Part shown: positions 31,931-42,434 of the stretch, one piece after another
How positions within the stretch are numbered: the first letter of the stretch is position 1
How the letters are laid out: the number at the start of each line of letters is the position of its first letter
NCBI GenBank assembly: GCA_029565415.1
Contig: JAKQOH010000229.1
Coordinates: forward strand, 1 to 42,472
Origin: Candidatus Rifleibacteriota bacterium
GTDB lineage: Bacteria; Riflebacteria; Ozemobacteria; Ozemobacterales; Ozemobacteraceae
Reading direction: 5' to 3'
DNA length: 42,472 nucleotides
Notes under the pieces: model-generated
What the model was told of the DNA's origin: nothing
Seen by the model: only the letters and a program-made list of their open reading frames with translations
Databases searched by the model: none
Program-made: the position numbers and the translations under genes

Positions 31931-32505
31931 ACAGCCAACCATCAACCTCCGGCATGCAGACCGGCCGCCTGCCCGCGGGTTCGGTTGCCCTGGCCGCCTA
32001 TCTGATCTGTATACCGGCCGTGGCTTGGGCGAATCCCATCGCCATCGGTGGGACGGAAGGTGTTGCCGACAAGCTCGTCCACCTGCTCTGCCTCGGCCTC
32101 ACCATCAGCCTCGAACTTGCGGTCTGGAAACGCGGGTTCAAGGGAATCCGGGAGCTGGCTCCGGGGTTCCGGCTGCGGATGGCGCTGATCAACCTGGCAA
32201 CCTTTTTCCTGCTGTCGTTCTTCCTGATGGCCGTGTATGTCCCGTCGGAAGGATTCGGCGATCGGTTTCTGGGCTTGGCGGGCCTCGGGGAGATGATCGT
32301 GACCCTCCTGGAGGCCCTGGGGGCAACGATGCTCCTGGGAGGCCACTCGAGGACCGTCGGGGAGATCGCCGGAGAGAAGATCCGTTGCGTTCTGGTGAGC
32401 TTCCTTGCGAATGCCGCATCGCTGGTGGCGTATCCCCTTATCTACGGGATGTTCCAGATACTGTTCGGTCTTTTTCTGGCGGTGGTTGCTTCGTTGGGGG
32501 GCTGA
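31927..32505 (+). CDS. Uncharacterised integral membrane protein
   Basis: 192 residues. Five hydrophobic segments, the first possibly a cleaved signal (VALAAYLICIPAVAWA, then NP). Others lie near KLVHLLCLGLTISLELAVW, LINLATFFLLSFFLMAVYV, IVTLLEALGATMLL and the C-terminal LIYGMFQILFGLFLAVVAS. No family is recognised. The ATGA overlap with thrC argues for coupled translation, but no functional link is evident. A terminator follows. Confidence 0.72.
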   Translation: MNSQPSTSGMQTGRLPAGSVALAAYLICIPAVAWANPIAIGGTEGVADKLVHLLCLGLTISLELAVWKRGFKGIRELAPGFRLRMALINLATFFLLSFFLMAVYVPSEGFGDRFLGLAGLGEMIVTLLEALGATMLLGGHSRTVGEIAGEKIRCVLVSFLANAASLVAYPLIYGMFQILFGLFLAVVASLGG

Positions 32506-32559
32506 GAACCCGAACGCGTTATTTGGACAGCAGCGATCCGGAAGAATCCACGGGGCTTC

Positions 32560-32588
32560 TTGCCAAGGGCATCAGGGGGGAGTATACT
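32560..32588 (+). promoter_or_regulatory. Sigma-70-type promoter for the folD cluster, inside the terminator
   Basis: TTGCCA (32560-32565), exactly 17 bases, then TATACT (32583-32588), placing the start near 32595 and 40 bases before folD. The -10 is the centre of the palindrome that terminates the preceding transcript. Confidence 0.6.
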
Positions 32589-32601
32589 CCCCCCTGTTTT
32601 T
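32573..32601 (+). terminator. Rho-independent terminator after thrC and the membrane protein
   Basis: A 24-base perfect palindrome with CAGGGGGGAGT arm (32573-32583, mirrored to 32596), followed by five T (32597-32601). It separates thrC from the one-carbon cluster. Confidence 0.85.
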
Positions 32602-32633
32602 ATCCCCCCACCTGCACGGGAGAAGAGAACGAC

Positions 32634-33515
32634 GTGGCTCAGATCATCGATGGAAGTGCGCTTTCGAAGAAGATCCGCGAGGAGATCCGGCGGGAGGTTG
32701 AGGCGATGGCATCCCGCGGCGAACAGGTTCCCGGGCTGGCCGTCATCCTCGTCGGAGAAGATCCCGCGTCGAGTGTTTATGTAAACCAGAAGGGGCGGGC
32801 CTGTGATACGGCCGGCTTTGTGTCACGCGAGATCAAGCTCCCGGCCGAGACGGCGCAGGACGACCTGATCGCGATGATCCGCGAACTCAACCGGGATCCG
32901 GCGATCCACGGCATCCTGGTCCAGCTCCCGCTACCGAAGCATATCGACGAGGCTGCCGCGATCGAGGCGATCGATCCCGCAAAAGACGTCGACGGCTTCC
33001 ACCCCATCAACACCGGCCGACTGGCGATCGGAACCGACTGCCTCATGCCCTGCACCCCGCTCGGCGTGATCGAGATGCTTCGCCACACCGGCATCAACCC
33101 TTCCGGGAAGCGCGCCCTCGTCGTCGGTCGCAGCAACATCGTCGGAAAGCCCCTCGCGGCGATGCTGCTCAAGCTGAATGCCACCGTCACCATCGCCCAC
33201 TCGAAGACGGCGAATCTCCAGGAAGAGGTCGGCCGGGCCGACATCCTCTGCGCGGCCGTCGGAAAGCCCGCCTGTATTCCCGGCTCGTGGGTGAAGTCGG
33301 GCGCCATCGTCCTCGATGTGGGCACGAACGCGGTGCCCAATCCCGACAAGCCGGGCACCACGAAGCTGGTCGGGGACGTCGAGTTCGGGCCGGCCGCGGA
33401 GCGCGCAGCCTTCATCACCCCCGTACCCGGCGGCGTCGGGCCCATGACGATCGCGATGCTGCTCGCGAACACCCTCAAAGCCCGCAACGCCCTCCACGCG
33501 GCCAACAAATCATGA
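32634..33515 (+). CDS. folD: Methylene-THF dehydrogenase / methenyl-THF cyclohydrolase
   Basis: Interconverts 5,10-methylene-THF, methenyl-THF and 10-formyl-THF. 293 residues, normal for FolD. The GTG start at 32634 is chosen for homology (MAQIIDGSALSKKIREE) and a GGGAGAAGAG site; the frame runs far upstream without meaning. Catalytic Lys53 lies in YVNQKGRAC; QLPLPKHI, PCTPLGVIEML, the nucleotide motif GRSNIVGKPLA and the C-terminal PVPGGVGPMTIAML are all present. First gene of the one-carbon/glycine cluster, which also holds Fhs, GlyA and the cleavage system. Confidence 0.97.
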   Translation: MAQIIDGSALSKKIREEIRREVEAMASRGEQVPGLAVILVGEDPASSVYVNQKGRACDTAGFVSREIKLPAETAQDDLIAMIRELNRDPAIHGILVQLPLPKHIDEAAAIEAIDPAKDVDGFHPINTGRLAIGTDCLMPCTPLGVIEMLRHTGINPSGKRALVVGRSNIVGKPLAAMLLKLNATVTIAHSKTANLQEEVGRADILCAAVGKPACIPGSWVKSGAIVLDVGTNAVPNPDKPGTTKLVGDVEFGPAAERAAFITPVPGGVGPMTIAMLLANTLKARNALHAANKS

Positions 33516-33532
33516 AGAAACGGCCAAATGTT

Positions 33533-33556
33533 GTAGGGGCGCATCGTGATGCGCCC
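33533..33556. repeat. REP-like palindrome, second copy (GTAGGGGCG type)
   Basis: GTA then GGGCGCATC (33537-33545) mirrored at 33548-33556, between folD and the aminotransferase gene. The lead GTAGGGGCG is shared with the palindrome at 27065-27089. A TGCTATAGAAT extended -10 look-alike lies just after it (33576-33586). Confidence 0.55.
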
Positions 33557-33662
33557 GGGAGTATGATATAACAAGTGCTATAGAATGCTGGGCGTGCGAC
33601 CCCGCACTGCCGGCACAGAGAAAGAAAAGAACGACAACAAGGAACGAATAGGAGACATGACC

Positions 33663-34811
33663 ATGGATCAGGACGTGCTTCTGATGACCCCGGGGCCCGT
33701 GCAGCTCGACTCGGAGATCCTCCTTGCGGGTGCCCGCCCCCTGCGTCACCACCGGACGACGGACTTTTCGCCCCTCTACACCGACTGCGTCGACCGCCTC
33801 AAAAAACTCTTCAAAACGAAGGGTGAATTATATCTTACGCTATCCTCCGGCACCGGCGTCATGGAAACGGCGATCGCCAACATGTTCAACCAGGGCGAGA
33901 CGATCCTGACCGTCGAAACCGGCTCCTTCGGCGAACGATTCACCCAGATCGCGAAAGCCTTCAAGCTCAACGTCATTCCGCTGAAATACCCGTGGGGCCA
34001 CCGCGCCCGGGTCGAGGACATCCGGAGGATGCTCGATGAGCACCCCGCCATCTCGGGTGTCACCGTCACGTTCAACGAGACCTCGACCGGCGTCCACAAC
34101 GATCTGAAAGCGATCGGCGCCTTGCTCCACGAGCGCGACAAGCTGTTCATCACCGACGGCGTCTCGGGCATCGGTGCCCTGCCCTTCGACATGGACGGCT
34201 GGCACGTTGACGTGGCCCTCTCCGCATCCCAGAAGGGCCTCCTGACGCCGCCCGGCGTCGGCATGGTAGCCCTTTCGAAGAAGGCCATGGCCAAGCTCGA
34301 GAAGGTCGACTGCCACGGCTTCTATTTCGATCTCAAACACTATAAAAAGAATCAGGAACTCCCGATTCCCGCCTTCCCCTGGACCCCGGCGATCTCCGTG
34401 ATGTACCAGCTCCAGGCTGCCCTCGACAAGATCGAGCGCGCCGGTATCGACAACGTCATCGCGCAGTATCACCGGCTCGCCGAGGGACTCCGTATCGCGG
34501 TCGAAGCGATGGGCCTGACCCTCTTCACTCAGCCCGATGCGCGCTCCGACGTGCTCACTGTGATCAATGCCCCTGCCGGCATCCACCCAAAGAAGATCGT
34601 GAGCGAGATCCGCGACAAGTTCGGCGTGCTCATCGCGGGCGGCCAGGGCGAGATCGCCGACAAGGTGTTCCGCATCACGACAATCGGCACGATTTCGGAG
34701 CGAGAGGTCATCGCGACGGTCGGACTCCTCGAGATCGCCCTGAAGCGTCTCGGGTTCCTGAAGGACGTCGGCGCGGGCACGAAGGCCCTTCTGACCCACT
34801 TCGCGAAATGA
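33663..34811 (+). CDS. Class V aminotransferase (serine/alanine-glyoxylate or serine-pyruvate type)
   Basis: 382 residues from ATG 33663, eight bases after GGAG (an ATG at 33657 is too near). Begins with LLMTPGPVQ, the hallmark of this family, with RHHRTTDFSP, the substrate/PLP region SSGTGVMETAI, FNETSTGVHND, TDGVSGIGALP and the PLP lysine in SASQKGL (Lys191). Such enzymes exchange amino groups among serine, alanine, glycine and 2-oxo acids; the exact donor cannot be read. Here, between folD and fhs, it could convert serine to hydroxypyruvate or glyoxylate to glycine. The stop overlaps the fhs start by four bases (ATGA). Confidence 0.9.
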   Translation: MDQDVLLMTPGPVQLDSEILLAGARPLRHHRTTDFSPLYTDCVDRLKKLFKTKGELYLTLSSGTGVMETAIANMFNQGETILTVETGSFGERFTQIAKAFKLNVIPLKYPWGHRARVEDIRRMLDEHPAISGVTVTFNETSTGVHNDLKAIGALLHERDKLFITDGVSGIGALPFDMDGWHVDVALSASQKGLLTPPGVGMVALSKKAMAKLEKVDCHGFYFDLKHYKKNQELPIPAFPWTPAISVMYQLQAALDKIERAGIDNVIAQYHRLAEGLRIAVEAMGLTLFTQPDARSDVLTVINAPAGIHPKKIVSEIRDKFGVLIAGGQGEIADKVFRITTIGTISEREVIATVGLLEIALKRLGFLKDVGAGTKALLTHFAK

Positions 34812-36493
34812 ACCCCGATACCGAAAAACGGCCGAAGCGGTCGGCTTCCGGTCCCCTCCCCCGCCCCATCACCGTCGTGGCGGCCGATCTGGGGCTGAAG
34901 CAGGCCGACATCGAGCCGTACGGCTCGAACAAGGCGAAGATCGCCCTCGGGGTGTACGAACGGTTCGCCGAAAAACCCGACGCGAAGCTGGTGCTCGTGA
35001 CCGCCATGACCCCCACCCCGGCCGGGGAGGGCAAGACGACGATGACGATCGGCCTGGCCGACGCGCTGAAGATCATCGGCCACCGGCCCGTGGTCTGCCT
35101 GCGCGAGCCCTCGATGGGCCCCGTGTTCGGCGTGAAGGGCGGGGCGGCGGGCGGCGGCCGCGCCAAGGTCATTCCCCTCGAGGAGATCAACCTCCACTTC
35201 ACGGGGGATCTGCACGCCGTCACCTCGGCGCACAATCTGCTCGCCTCGATGATCGACAACCATCTCATGCAGGGCAACGCCCTCGGCCTCGACCCCCGCC
35301 GCATCCAGTTCCGGCGGGTGATGGACATGAACGACCGGGCGCTGCGCACCGTGGTGACAGGCCTCGGCGGCACCGCCAACGGCTGGGTCCGCGAAACCGG
35401 CTTCGATATCACCGCGGCCTCCGAGGTGATGGCGATCCTCTGCCTCGCCACCGACATCGCCGATCTGAAGAAGCGGCTCGGGAACATCCTGATCGGCTTC
35501 ACGGGAAGCGGCACGCCCGTCTTCGCCCGCGATCTGCATGCCCAGGGCGCGATGGCCGCGATCCTGCGGGATGCGATCAAGCCGAACCTCGTCCAGACGG
35601 CCGAGGGAACCCCGGCGTTCATCCACGGCGGTCCGTTCGCCAACATCGCCCACGGCTGCAACAGTCTCACCGCGACCCGCCTCGCGCTCAAGCTCGGCGA
35701 CGTCGTCCTGACCGAGGCGGGCTTCGCCACCGAGCTGGGCGCCGAGAAGTTCTTCGACATCAAGTGCCGCACGGCAGGCCTCGAGCCCCAGGCCGTCGTC
35801 ATCGTCGCCACGGTCCGGGCCCTGAAGCTGCACGGCGGGGTGCCGAAAGCCGACCTGTCACGCGAACACATGGCCGAACTGAGCCGGGGCTTCGAGAATC
35901 TTGCCAAGCATATCGAGAACATCCGCATGTTCAATCTGCCGGCGATCGTCGCGATCAACCGGTTCCCCGACGACACCGACGCCGAGATCGAGTGGGTTCG
36001 CAAAGCTGTCGAGGAAGCGGACTGCTCCGCGGCCGTTTCCACCGCGTATCAGGACGGCGGAGAAGGCAGTCTGGAACTGGCCCGCAAGGTGGATGAGATT
36101 CTGCGCGGCCGGCATCAGGAGTATCAGCCGCTGTATCCGCTGGAGATGCCGCTGGTCGAGAAGATCAACGTCGTGGCCCGCAGCTGCTACGGCGCGGCGG
36201 CGGTCGAGATCCTGGAGCCGGCGAAAAAAGCGCTGGCCCAGTTCGAGCAGATGGGCTGCGGCGATCTTCCCGTCTGCATGGCCAAGACGCAGCACTCCCT
36301 GAGCGATGTGCCGGGGCTGCTCGGCCGGCCGCGCGGCTTCAAGGTGACCGTGCGCGAGGCGCGCCTCTCGGCAGGGGCGGGCTTCATCGTCGCACTGGCC
36401 GGGGAGATCATGACCATGCCGGGGCTGCCCAAACAGCCTGCGGCGGAACGTATCGATGTGGATAACACGGGCCGGATCACCGGCCTGTTCTGA
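34808..36493 (+). CDS. fhs: Formate-tetrahydrofolate ligase
   Basis: ATP-dependent joining of formate to THF giving 10-formyl-THF; reversible, so it can also recover ATP. 561 residues, the usual length. Landmarks: phosphate loop TPAGEGKTTMTIGL, EPSMGPVFGVKGGAAGGG, FTGDLHAVTSAHNLL, GCNSLTATRLA, VRALKLHGG, and the C-terminal MAKTQHSLSD and GAGFIVALAGEIMTMPGLP. It begins within the aminotransferase stop (ATGA) and is followed 18 bases later by gcvT with a strong ribosome site, indicating a shared transcript. Confidence 0.97.
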   Translation: MNPDTEKRPKRSASGPLPRPITVVAADLGLKQADIEPYGSNKAKIALGVYERFAEKPDAKLVLVTAMTPTPAGEGKTTMTIGLADALKIIGHRPVVCLREPSMGPVFGVKGGAAGGGRAKVIPLEEINLHFTGDLHAVTSAHNLLASMIDNHLMQGNALGLDPRRIQFRRVMDMNDRALRTVVTGLGGTANGWVRETGFDITAASEVMAILCLATDIADLKKRLGNILIGFTGSGTPVFARDLHAQGAMAAILRDAIKPNLVQTAEGTPAFIHGGPFANIAHGCNSLTATRLALKLGDVVLTEAGFATELGAEKFFDIKCRTAGLEPQAVVIVATVRALKLHGGVPKADLSREHMAELSRGFENLAKHIENIRMFNLPAIVAINRFPDDTDAEIEWVRKAVEEADCSAAVSTAYQDGGEGSLELARKVDEILRGRHQEYQPLYPLEMPLVEKINVVARSCYGAAAVEILEPAKKALAQFEQMGCGDLPVCMAKTQHSLSDVPGLLGRPRGFKVTVREARLSAGAGFIVALAGEIMTMPGLPKQPAAERIDVDNTGRITGLF

Positions 36494-36511
36494 ACCCGCA
36501 AGGAGGGAAGG

Positions 36512-37600
36512 ATGAACAAGACCCCGTTGTGTTCCGTTCACGAGGCTCTGGGAGCCCGGATGATCGATTTCGGCGGCTGGTACATGCCCGTGCAGTACTC
36601 TTCGATTCTCGAAGAGCACGAGACCGTGCGCACCAAGGCCGGTCTGTTCGATCTGTTCCACATGGGGGAGTTCTGGCTGGCCGGCCCCGACGCGATGGCG
36701 AACGTGCAGAAGATCGTCTGCCAGGACATCGAGGCGCTTTCCGACCGTCAGATCGCCTATACCCCGATGTGCCGGCCCGACGGCTCGATCGTCGATGATC
36801 TGCTGGTCTACCGGTGGAACCCGGAGAAGTTCCTTCTCGTCGTGAACGCCGCGAACATCGACAAGGATTTCGCCTGGATTCAGTCGCAACTCACCGGCGA
36901 CGTCCAGTTCGAGAACCACTCGGGCTTCACCGGCTTGATCGCGATCCAGGGCCCGAAGGCGCAGGAAGTCCTCCAGAAGCTGACCCGCCAGAACCTCAAG
37001 GCGATCAAGTTCTACTGGTTCACCGACGGCAAGGTCAACAACATCCCCACGATCATCAGCCGCACCGGCTACACCGGTGAGGAAGGCTTCGAGCTGTACT
37101 ACCCCGCCGAACGGAGCGCCGAGCTGTGGCAGGCCCTGATGGAAGCCGGCAAGGATCAGGGAATCAAGCCGATCGGCCTGGGCGCGCGCGACACGCTGCG
37201 GCTCGAGGCCCGGCTGATGCTGTACGGCAACGACATCCACGACGGCACGACCCCGATCGAGGCGAATCTCGACTGGACCGTGAAGTTCGCCAAGGGCAGC
37301 TTCACCGGTAGTGACGTGTTGAAGGCGCAGAAGGCGAACGGCACCGAAAAGACGCTGGTCGGCTTCGAGATGGGCAAGGGCCCGGCTCCGCGTCACGGCT
37401 ACCCCGTGCTCCACAAGGGCAAGAAGGTCGGCGAGGTCACGTCGGGAACGATGTCCCCCACCCTGAAGAAGAACATCGGCCTGGCCTATGTGCCCCCCTC
37501 GCTGAAGGCCGTCGGCTCGTCGTTCGACATCGAAGTGCGCGGCAAGCCGGTTCCCGCGACCGTCATCCCCACCCCGTTCTATCAGCGCCCCAAGGCGTGA
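36512..37600 (+). CDS. gcvT: Aminomethyltransferase, glycine cleavage T-protein
   Basis: Transfers the methylene from aminomethyl-lipoyl GcvH to THF, releasing ammonia (or the reverse in glycine synthesis). 362 residues, as usual. Recognised by MIDFGGWYMPVQYSSILEEH near the N-terminus, DLFHMGEFWLAGPDA, YTPMCRPDGSIVDDLLVYR, SRTGYTGEEGFELYY and the C-terminal GTMSPTLKKNIGLAYVP. An AAGGAGGG site precedes the start. It sits between fhs and glyA. Confidence 0.97.
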   Translation: MNKTPLCSVHEALGARMIDFGGWYMPVQYSSILEEHETVRTKAGLFDLFHMGEFWLAGPDAMANVQKIVCQDIEALSDRQIAYTPMCRPDGSIVDDLLVYRWNPEKFLLVVNAANIDKDFAWIQSQLTGDVQFENHSGFTGLIAIQGPKAQEVLQKLTRQNLKAIKFYWFTDGKVNNIPTIISRTGYTGEEGFELYYPAERSAELWQALMEAGKDQGIKPIGLGARDTLRLEARLMLYGNDIHDGTTPIEANLDWTVKFAKGSFTGSDVLKAQKANGTEKTLVGFEMGKGPAPRHGYPVLHKGKKVGEVTSGTMSPTLKKNIGLAYVPPSLKAVGSSFDIEVRGKPVPATVIPTPFYQRPKA

Positions 37601-37623
37601 GCCAATCATAGAAGGAGCTATAC

Positions 37624-38862
37624 ATGAGTCTGCTGGATAAGGTCGATCCCAAAATCGCGGAAATCATCGGCAGAGAACGCCGGCGCCAGATGAGCCAGAT
37701 CGAGCTGATCGCGTCCGAGAACTTCGTCTCGGAAGCGGTGCTCGAAGCCCTCGGCTCGGTTCTCACCAACAAATACGCCGAAGGGTATCCGTCCAAGCGC
37801 TATTACGGCGGCTGTGAAGTCGTCGACGAGGCCGAGGACCTGGCCCGCGACCGCGCAAAGCAGTTGTTCGGCGCCGAGCACGCGAACGTGCAGCCCCACT
37901 CGGGCAGCCAGGCGAACATGGCCGTCTACCTGACCGTCATGAAGCCGGGCGACACGTATCTGGGCATGAATCTCCAGAACGGCGGCCACCTCACGCACGG
38001 CAGCCCCGTCAACTTCAGCGGCCTGATCTACAAGGTCGTCCCCTACGGCGTCGATGACCGCACCGAGACGATCGATTACGACGCGCTCGAAAAGCTCGCC
38101 CTCGAGCACAAGCCCAAGATGATCATGGCCGGCGCCTCGGCGTATCCGCGCATCATCGACTTCGCGCGGTTCCGCGCGATCTGCGACAAGGTCGATGCGG
38201 TGCTGTGCGTCGATATGGCCCACATCGCCGGCCTCGTGGCCGCCGGTCTCCATCCGAGCCCGGTGCCCTACGCCGACTTCGTCACCACGACGACCCACAA
38301 GACCCTGCGCGGCCCCCGCGGCGGCATGGTCCTGTGCCGGGAAAAGTGGGCGAAGCAGCTCGACAAGTCGATCTTCCCCGGCCTGCAGGGCGGCCCGCTG
38401 ATGCACGCCGTGGCGGCCAAGGCCGTCTCGTTCCAGGAGGCGCTGAACCCCGAGTTCAAGACCTACCAGCAGAAGATCCTCGACAACGCCCAGGCGCTCG
38501 CGAAGGGGCTCCAGGCGCACGGTTTCCGGCTCGTGTCGGGCGGCACCGACAACCACCTGATGCTCGTCGACGTCCGGAACAAGAACGTGACGGGCAAGCT
38601 CGCCGAAAAGGCCCTCGACCTCGCCGGGATCACGGTCAACAAGAACACGATCCCCAACGACCCGCAGTCGCCGTTCGTCACGTCCGGCGTCCGCATCGGA
38701 ACCCCCGCCGTCACGACCCGCGGCATGACCCCCGATGTGATGAAGGACATCGCGGCGCTGATCGACCAGGCGCTGTCGCGGCCCGAAGACGAGGCGAACC
38801 TCAAGGCCGTCCGGGAAAAAGTCCAGAAGATCTGCGACCGCTTCCCCTACTACAAGATCTGA
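37624..38862 (+). CDS. glyA: Serine hydroxymethyltransferase
   Basis: Interconverts glycine plus methylene-THF with serine plus THF. 412 residues. PLP lysine in [13 protein letters not shown] (Lys226), N-terminal [25 protein letters not shown]-equivalent [12 protein letters not shown], and [18 protein letters not shown] are all intact. AAGGAG ribosome site. With the cleavage system it makes serine from two glycine-equivalents. The following 261-base gap carries an inverted repeat and the leader of gcvH. Confidence 0.98.
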   Translation: MSLLDKVDPKIAEIIGRERRRQMSQIELIASENFVSEAVLEALGSVLTNKYAEGYPSKRYYGGCEVVDEAEDLARDRAKQLFGAEHANVQPHSGSQANMAVYLTVMKPGDTYLGMNLQNGGHLTHGSPVNFSGLIYKVVPYGVDDRTETIDYDALEKLALEHKPKMIMAGASAYPRIIDFARFRAICDKVDAVLCVDMAHIAGLVAAGLHPSPVPYADFVTTTTHKTLRGPRGGMVLCREKWAKQLDKSIFPGLQGGPLMHAVAAKAVSFQEALNPEFKTYQQKILDNAQALAKGLQAHGFRLVSGGTDNHLMLVDVRNKNVTGKLAEKALDLAGITVNKNTIPNDPQSPFVTSGVRIGTPAVTTRGMTPDVMKDIAALIDQALSRPEDEANLKAVREKVQKICDRFPYYKI

Positions 38863-38910
38863 CCGCAGATCTCGAGAACCCGATCCACACAGAGCACGAT
38901 GATGGAACGA

Positions 38911-38986
38911 CGAACCACGGAGTCACAGAGTCACAGAGAAACGAGTTCAGACCGAACTCGGTGTCTCGGTGTCTCTGTGGTGAACG
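38911..38986. repeat. Long imperfect inverted repeat, copy 2 (ACCACAGAGTCAC type)
   Basis: Left arm CGAACCACGGAGTCACAGAG and onward, right arm ending GTGTCTCTGTGGTGAACG, with an inner hairpin CGAGTTC/GAACTCG (38942-38960). Same CACAGAG unit and layout as 1104-1181. It lies between glyA and gcvH, where it might act as a transcript-stabilising or attenuating hairpin. A GTAGAAT -10-like string and a CCCGGCGG/CCGCCGGG stem-loop (39056-39086) follow before gcvH. Confidence 0.78.
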
Positions 38987-39123
38987 TTCTCCGTGTTCCG
39001 GGCGGGTTCTCATCCGGAATGGAACGCGCGCGACGAGCGCAAGTATGGTAGAATCCCCGGCGGCGGGCTTGCCGCTCTCCGCCGGGTGTTCATAACCGAT
39101 GAAATCGAAACAGGAGCAGAGTC

Positions 39124-39510
39124 ATGAATCCTCCCAACCTGAAGTACACCAAGGAACACGAGTGGGCGCGCATCGAAGGCAAGAAGGCCGTGATCGGCAT
39201 TACCGAATACGCCGCGCACCAGCTCGGCGACGTCGTCTTCGTCGACATGCCCCTCGTCGGCACCAAGCTCGAGAAGGGCAAGACGTTCGGCGTGGTCGAG
39301 TCGGTCAAGACGGTTTCCGACATCTTCGCCCCCCTCAGCGGCAAGGTCACGAAGAAGAACGACGAGCTCGATGCCGAGCCTGCCAACGTCAACACCGACC
39401 CCTACGGCAAGGGCTGGATCCTCGAGATCGAGCTGAGCAACCCGGCCGAAGCCGACGAGATGATCGACGCGGCGGCCTACGAGAAACATTGCGAGACCTG
39501 CGGCCACTGA
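39124..39510 (+). CDS. gcvH: Glycine cleavage H-protein
   Basis: Lipoyl carrier of the cleavage system. 128 residues. Lipoylation lysine in ESVKTVSDIFAPLSG (Lys62), preceded by YTKEHEWARIEG and followed by PYGKGWILEIELSNPAEAD. The C-terminus ends KHCETCGH, an unusual CxxC with flanking histidines. AGGAG site before the start. Followed by gcvPA after 57 bases. Confidence 0.97.
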   Translation: MNPPNLKYTKEHEWARIEGKKAVIGITEYAAHQLGDVVFVDMPLVGTKLEKGKTFGVVESVKTVSDIFAPLSGKVTKKNDELDAEPANVNTDPYGKGWILEIELSNPAEADEMIDAAAYEKHCETCGH

Positions 39511-39567
39511 CCGGTCGCGAGCCAGCCTGAACCAGCAAGACACGGGTCTTGAGGAGAATCTGGTACC

Positions 39568-40910
<1,343 letters not shown>

Positions 40911-40914
<4 letters not shown>

Positions 40915-42368
40915 CCGAACCTCTGATCTTCGAACTCTCCGCCGACGGGCGGCGCGGTTACACGCTACCGAAACTCGATGTGCCCGAGATCGACCCGGCC
41001 GATCACATCCCCTCGAAGATGCTCCGCCGCGAGATCCCCCTCCCCTCGCTGTGCGAAGTCGACGTGGTGCGGCACTTCACGCGACTGTCGCGTCTGAACC
41101 ACGCGGTCGACGTCGGGTTCTATCCGCTCGGCTCGTGCACGATGAAATACAACCCCAAGATCAACGAGGATATGGCGCGGCTGCCCGGTTTCGCGACCAT
41201 CCACCCTTACCAGCCCGAGGAGACGATCCAGGGCGCTCTCGCCCTGCTGCACAACCTCGAGCACGCCCTGGCCGAGATCTGCGGGATGGATGCGTTCACG
41301 CTGCAGCCCGCGGCCGGCGCCCACGGTGAGCTGACGGGCCTCCTCATCATCAAGGCGTATCACCGCAAGAAGAAGAATGCCAAGGCGAAGACCAAGATCC
41401 TGATCCCCGACGCGGGCCACGGCACGAACCCGGCCTCGGCGGCGATGCTCGGCTTCGAGGTCGTCAACATCCGGACGTCGCCGCGCGGCGGCATCGACCT
41501 CGATGATCTGCGCGCCAAGGCCACGCCCGATGTGGCCGGCCTGATGCTGACCAACCCGAACACCCTCGGCCTGTTCGACGAGAACCTTACCGAGATCGCA
41601 AAAATAGTTCATGGGGTAGATGGCCTGCTCTACTACGACGGGGCGAACCTCAACGCGATCATGGGCTGGTCACGGCCTGGCGACATGGGCTTCGACATCG
41701 TTCACGTCAACCTGCACAAGACCTTCTCGACCCCGCACGGCGGCGGCGGCCCCGGCTCCGGCCCGGTCGGCGTCAAGGCGCATCTGGCCGGGTTCCTGCC
41801 CAGCCCGCGCATCTCGTTCGACGGCAAGAAGTTCAAGGTCACGGACAAGCACGCCGACTCGATCGGCCCGGTTCGGACGTTCCTGGGCAGCTTCGGCGTT
41901 CTGGTGCGCGCCTACACGTACATCATCACGCTGGGCGCCGAGGGGCTGAAGGATGCCAGTTCCTACGCCGTTCTGAACGCGAACTACATGATGCGACGGC
42001 TCCAGAAGACGTACAAACTCGCCTACGACCGCACCTGCAAGCACGAGTTCGTGCTGTCGGGCAAGCCGTTCGCCGAGAAGGGCGTGAAGACGCTCGACAT
42101 CGCCAAGCGGCTGCTCGATTACGGGTACCACGCCCCGACCGTCTACTTCCCGCTCATCGTCGAGGAAGCGATCATGATCGAGCCGACCGAGACCGAGAGC
42201 AAGCAGACGATGGACGAGTTCATCACGGTCATGGAACAGATCGCCGCGGAAGCGATGACGGACCCCGAGAAGGTCAAGGGCGCGCCCTACAACACGCCGG
42301 TGACCCGCCTGGACGAGGCGCTCGCCGCCCGCAAACCCGACATCAACTTCTTCAAGCGGCGTCCCTGA
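40911..42368 (+). CDS. gcvPB: Glycine dehydrogenase (decarboxylating) subunit 2
   Basis: C-terminal, PLP-binding half of the split P-protein. 485 residues. The start at 40911 overlaps the gcvPA stop; the frame is open further upstream but without homology. PLP lysine in [19 protein letters not shown] (Lys270), with [18 protein letters not shown] and [14 protein letters not shown]. The split form is common in Firmicutes, Thermotogae, archaea and other deep lineages rather than in enterobacteria. A terminator follows, so GcvL must be elsewhere. Confidence 0.98.
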
Positions 42369-42395
42369 CGTGAGTCGGGATGGCATGAACGTAAC

Positions 42396-42434
42396 CCTCC
42401 CGCAGACAGCCTTCGGGCTTCTGCGGGAGGTTTT
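42396..42434 (+). terminator. Rho-independent terminator after gcvPB
   Basis: 10-bp stem CCTCCCGCAG/CTGCGGGAGG (42396-42405, 42421-42430), inner AGCC/GGCT stem with a TTCG loop, then TTTT. It closes the cluster that began at folD. Confidence 0.85.

Noticed and set aside
31770..32633. Upstream extension of the folD frame
   Set aside because: It overlaps thrC and the membrane protein in another frame and crosses the terminator; FolD homology begins at the GTG at 32634.
35858..37609. Minus-strand open frames opposite fhs/gcvT, and similar ones opposite gcvPA (39010-40833) and glyA
   Set aside because: All lie antisense to unmistakable enzymes and show the same low-complexity composition.
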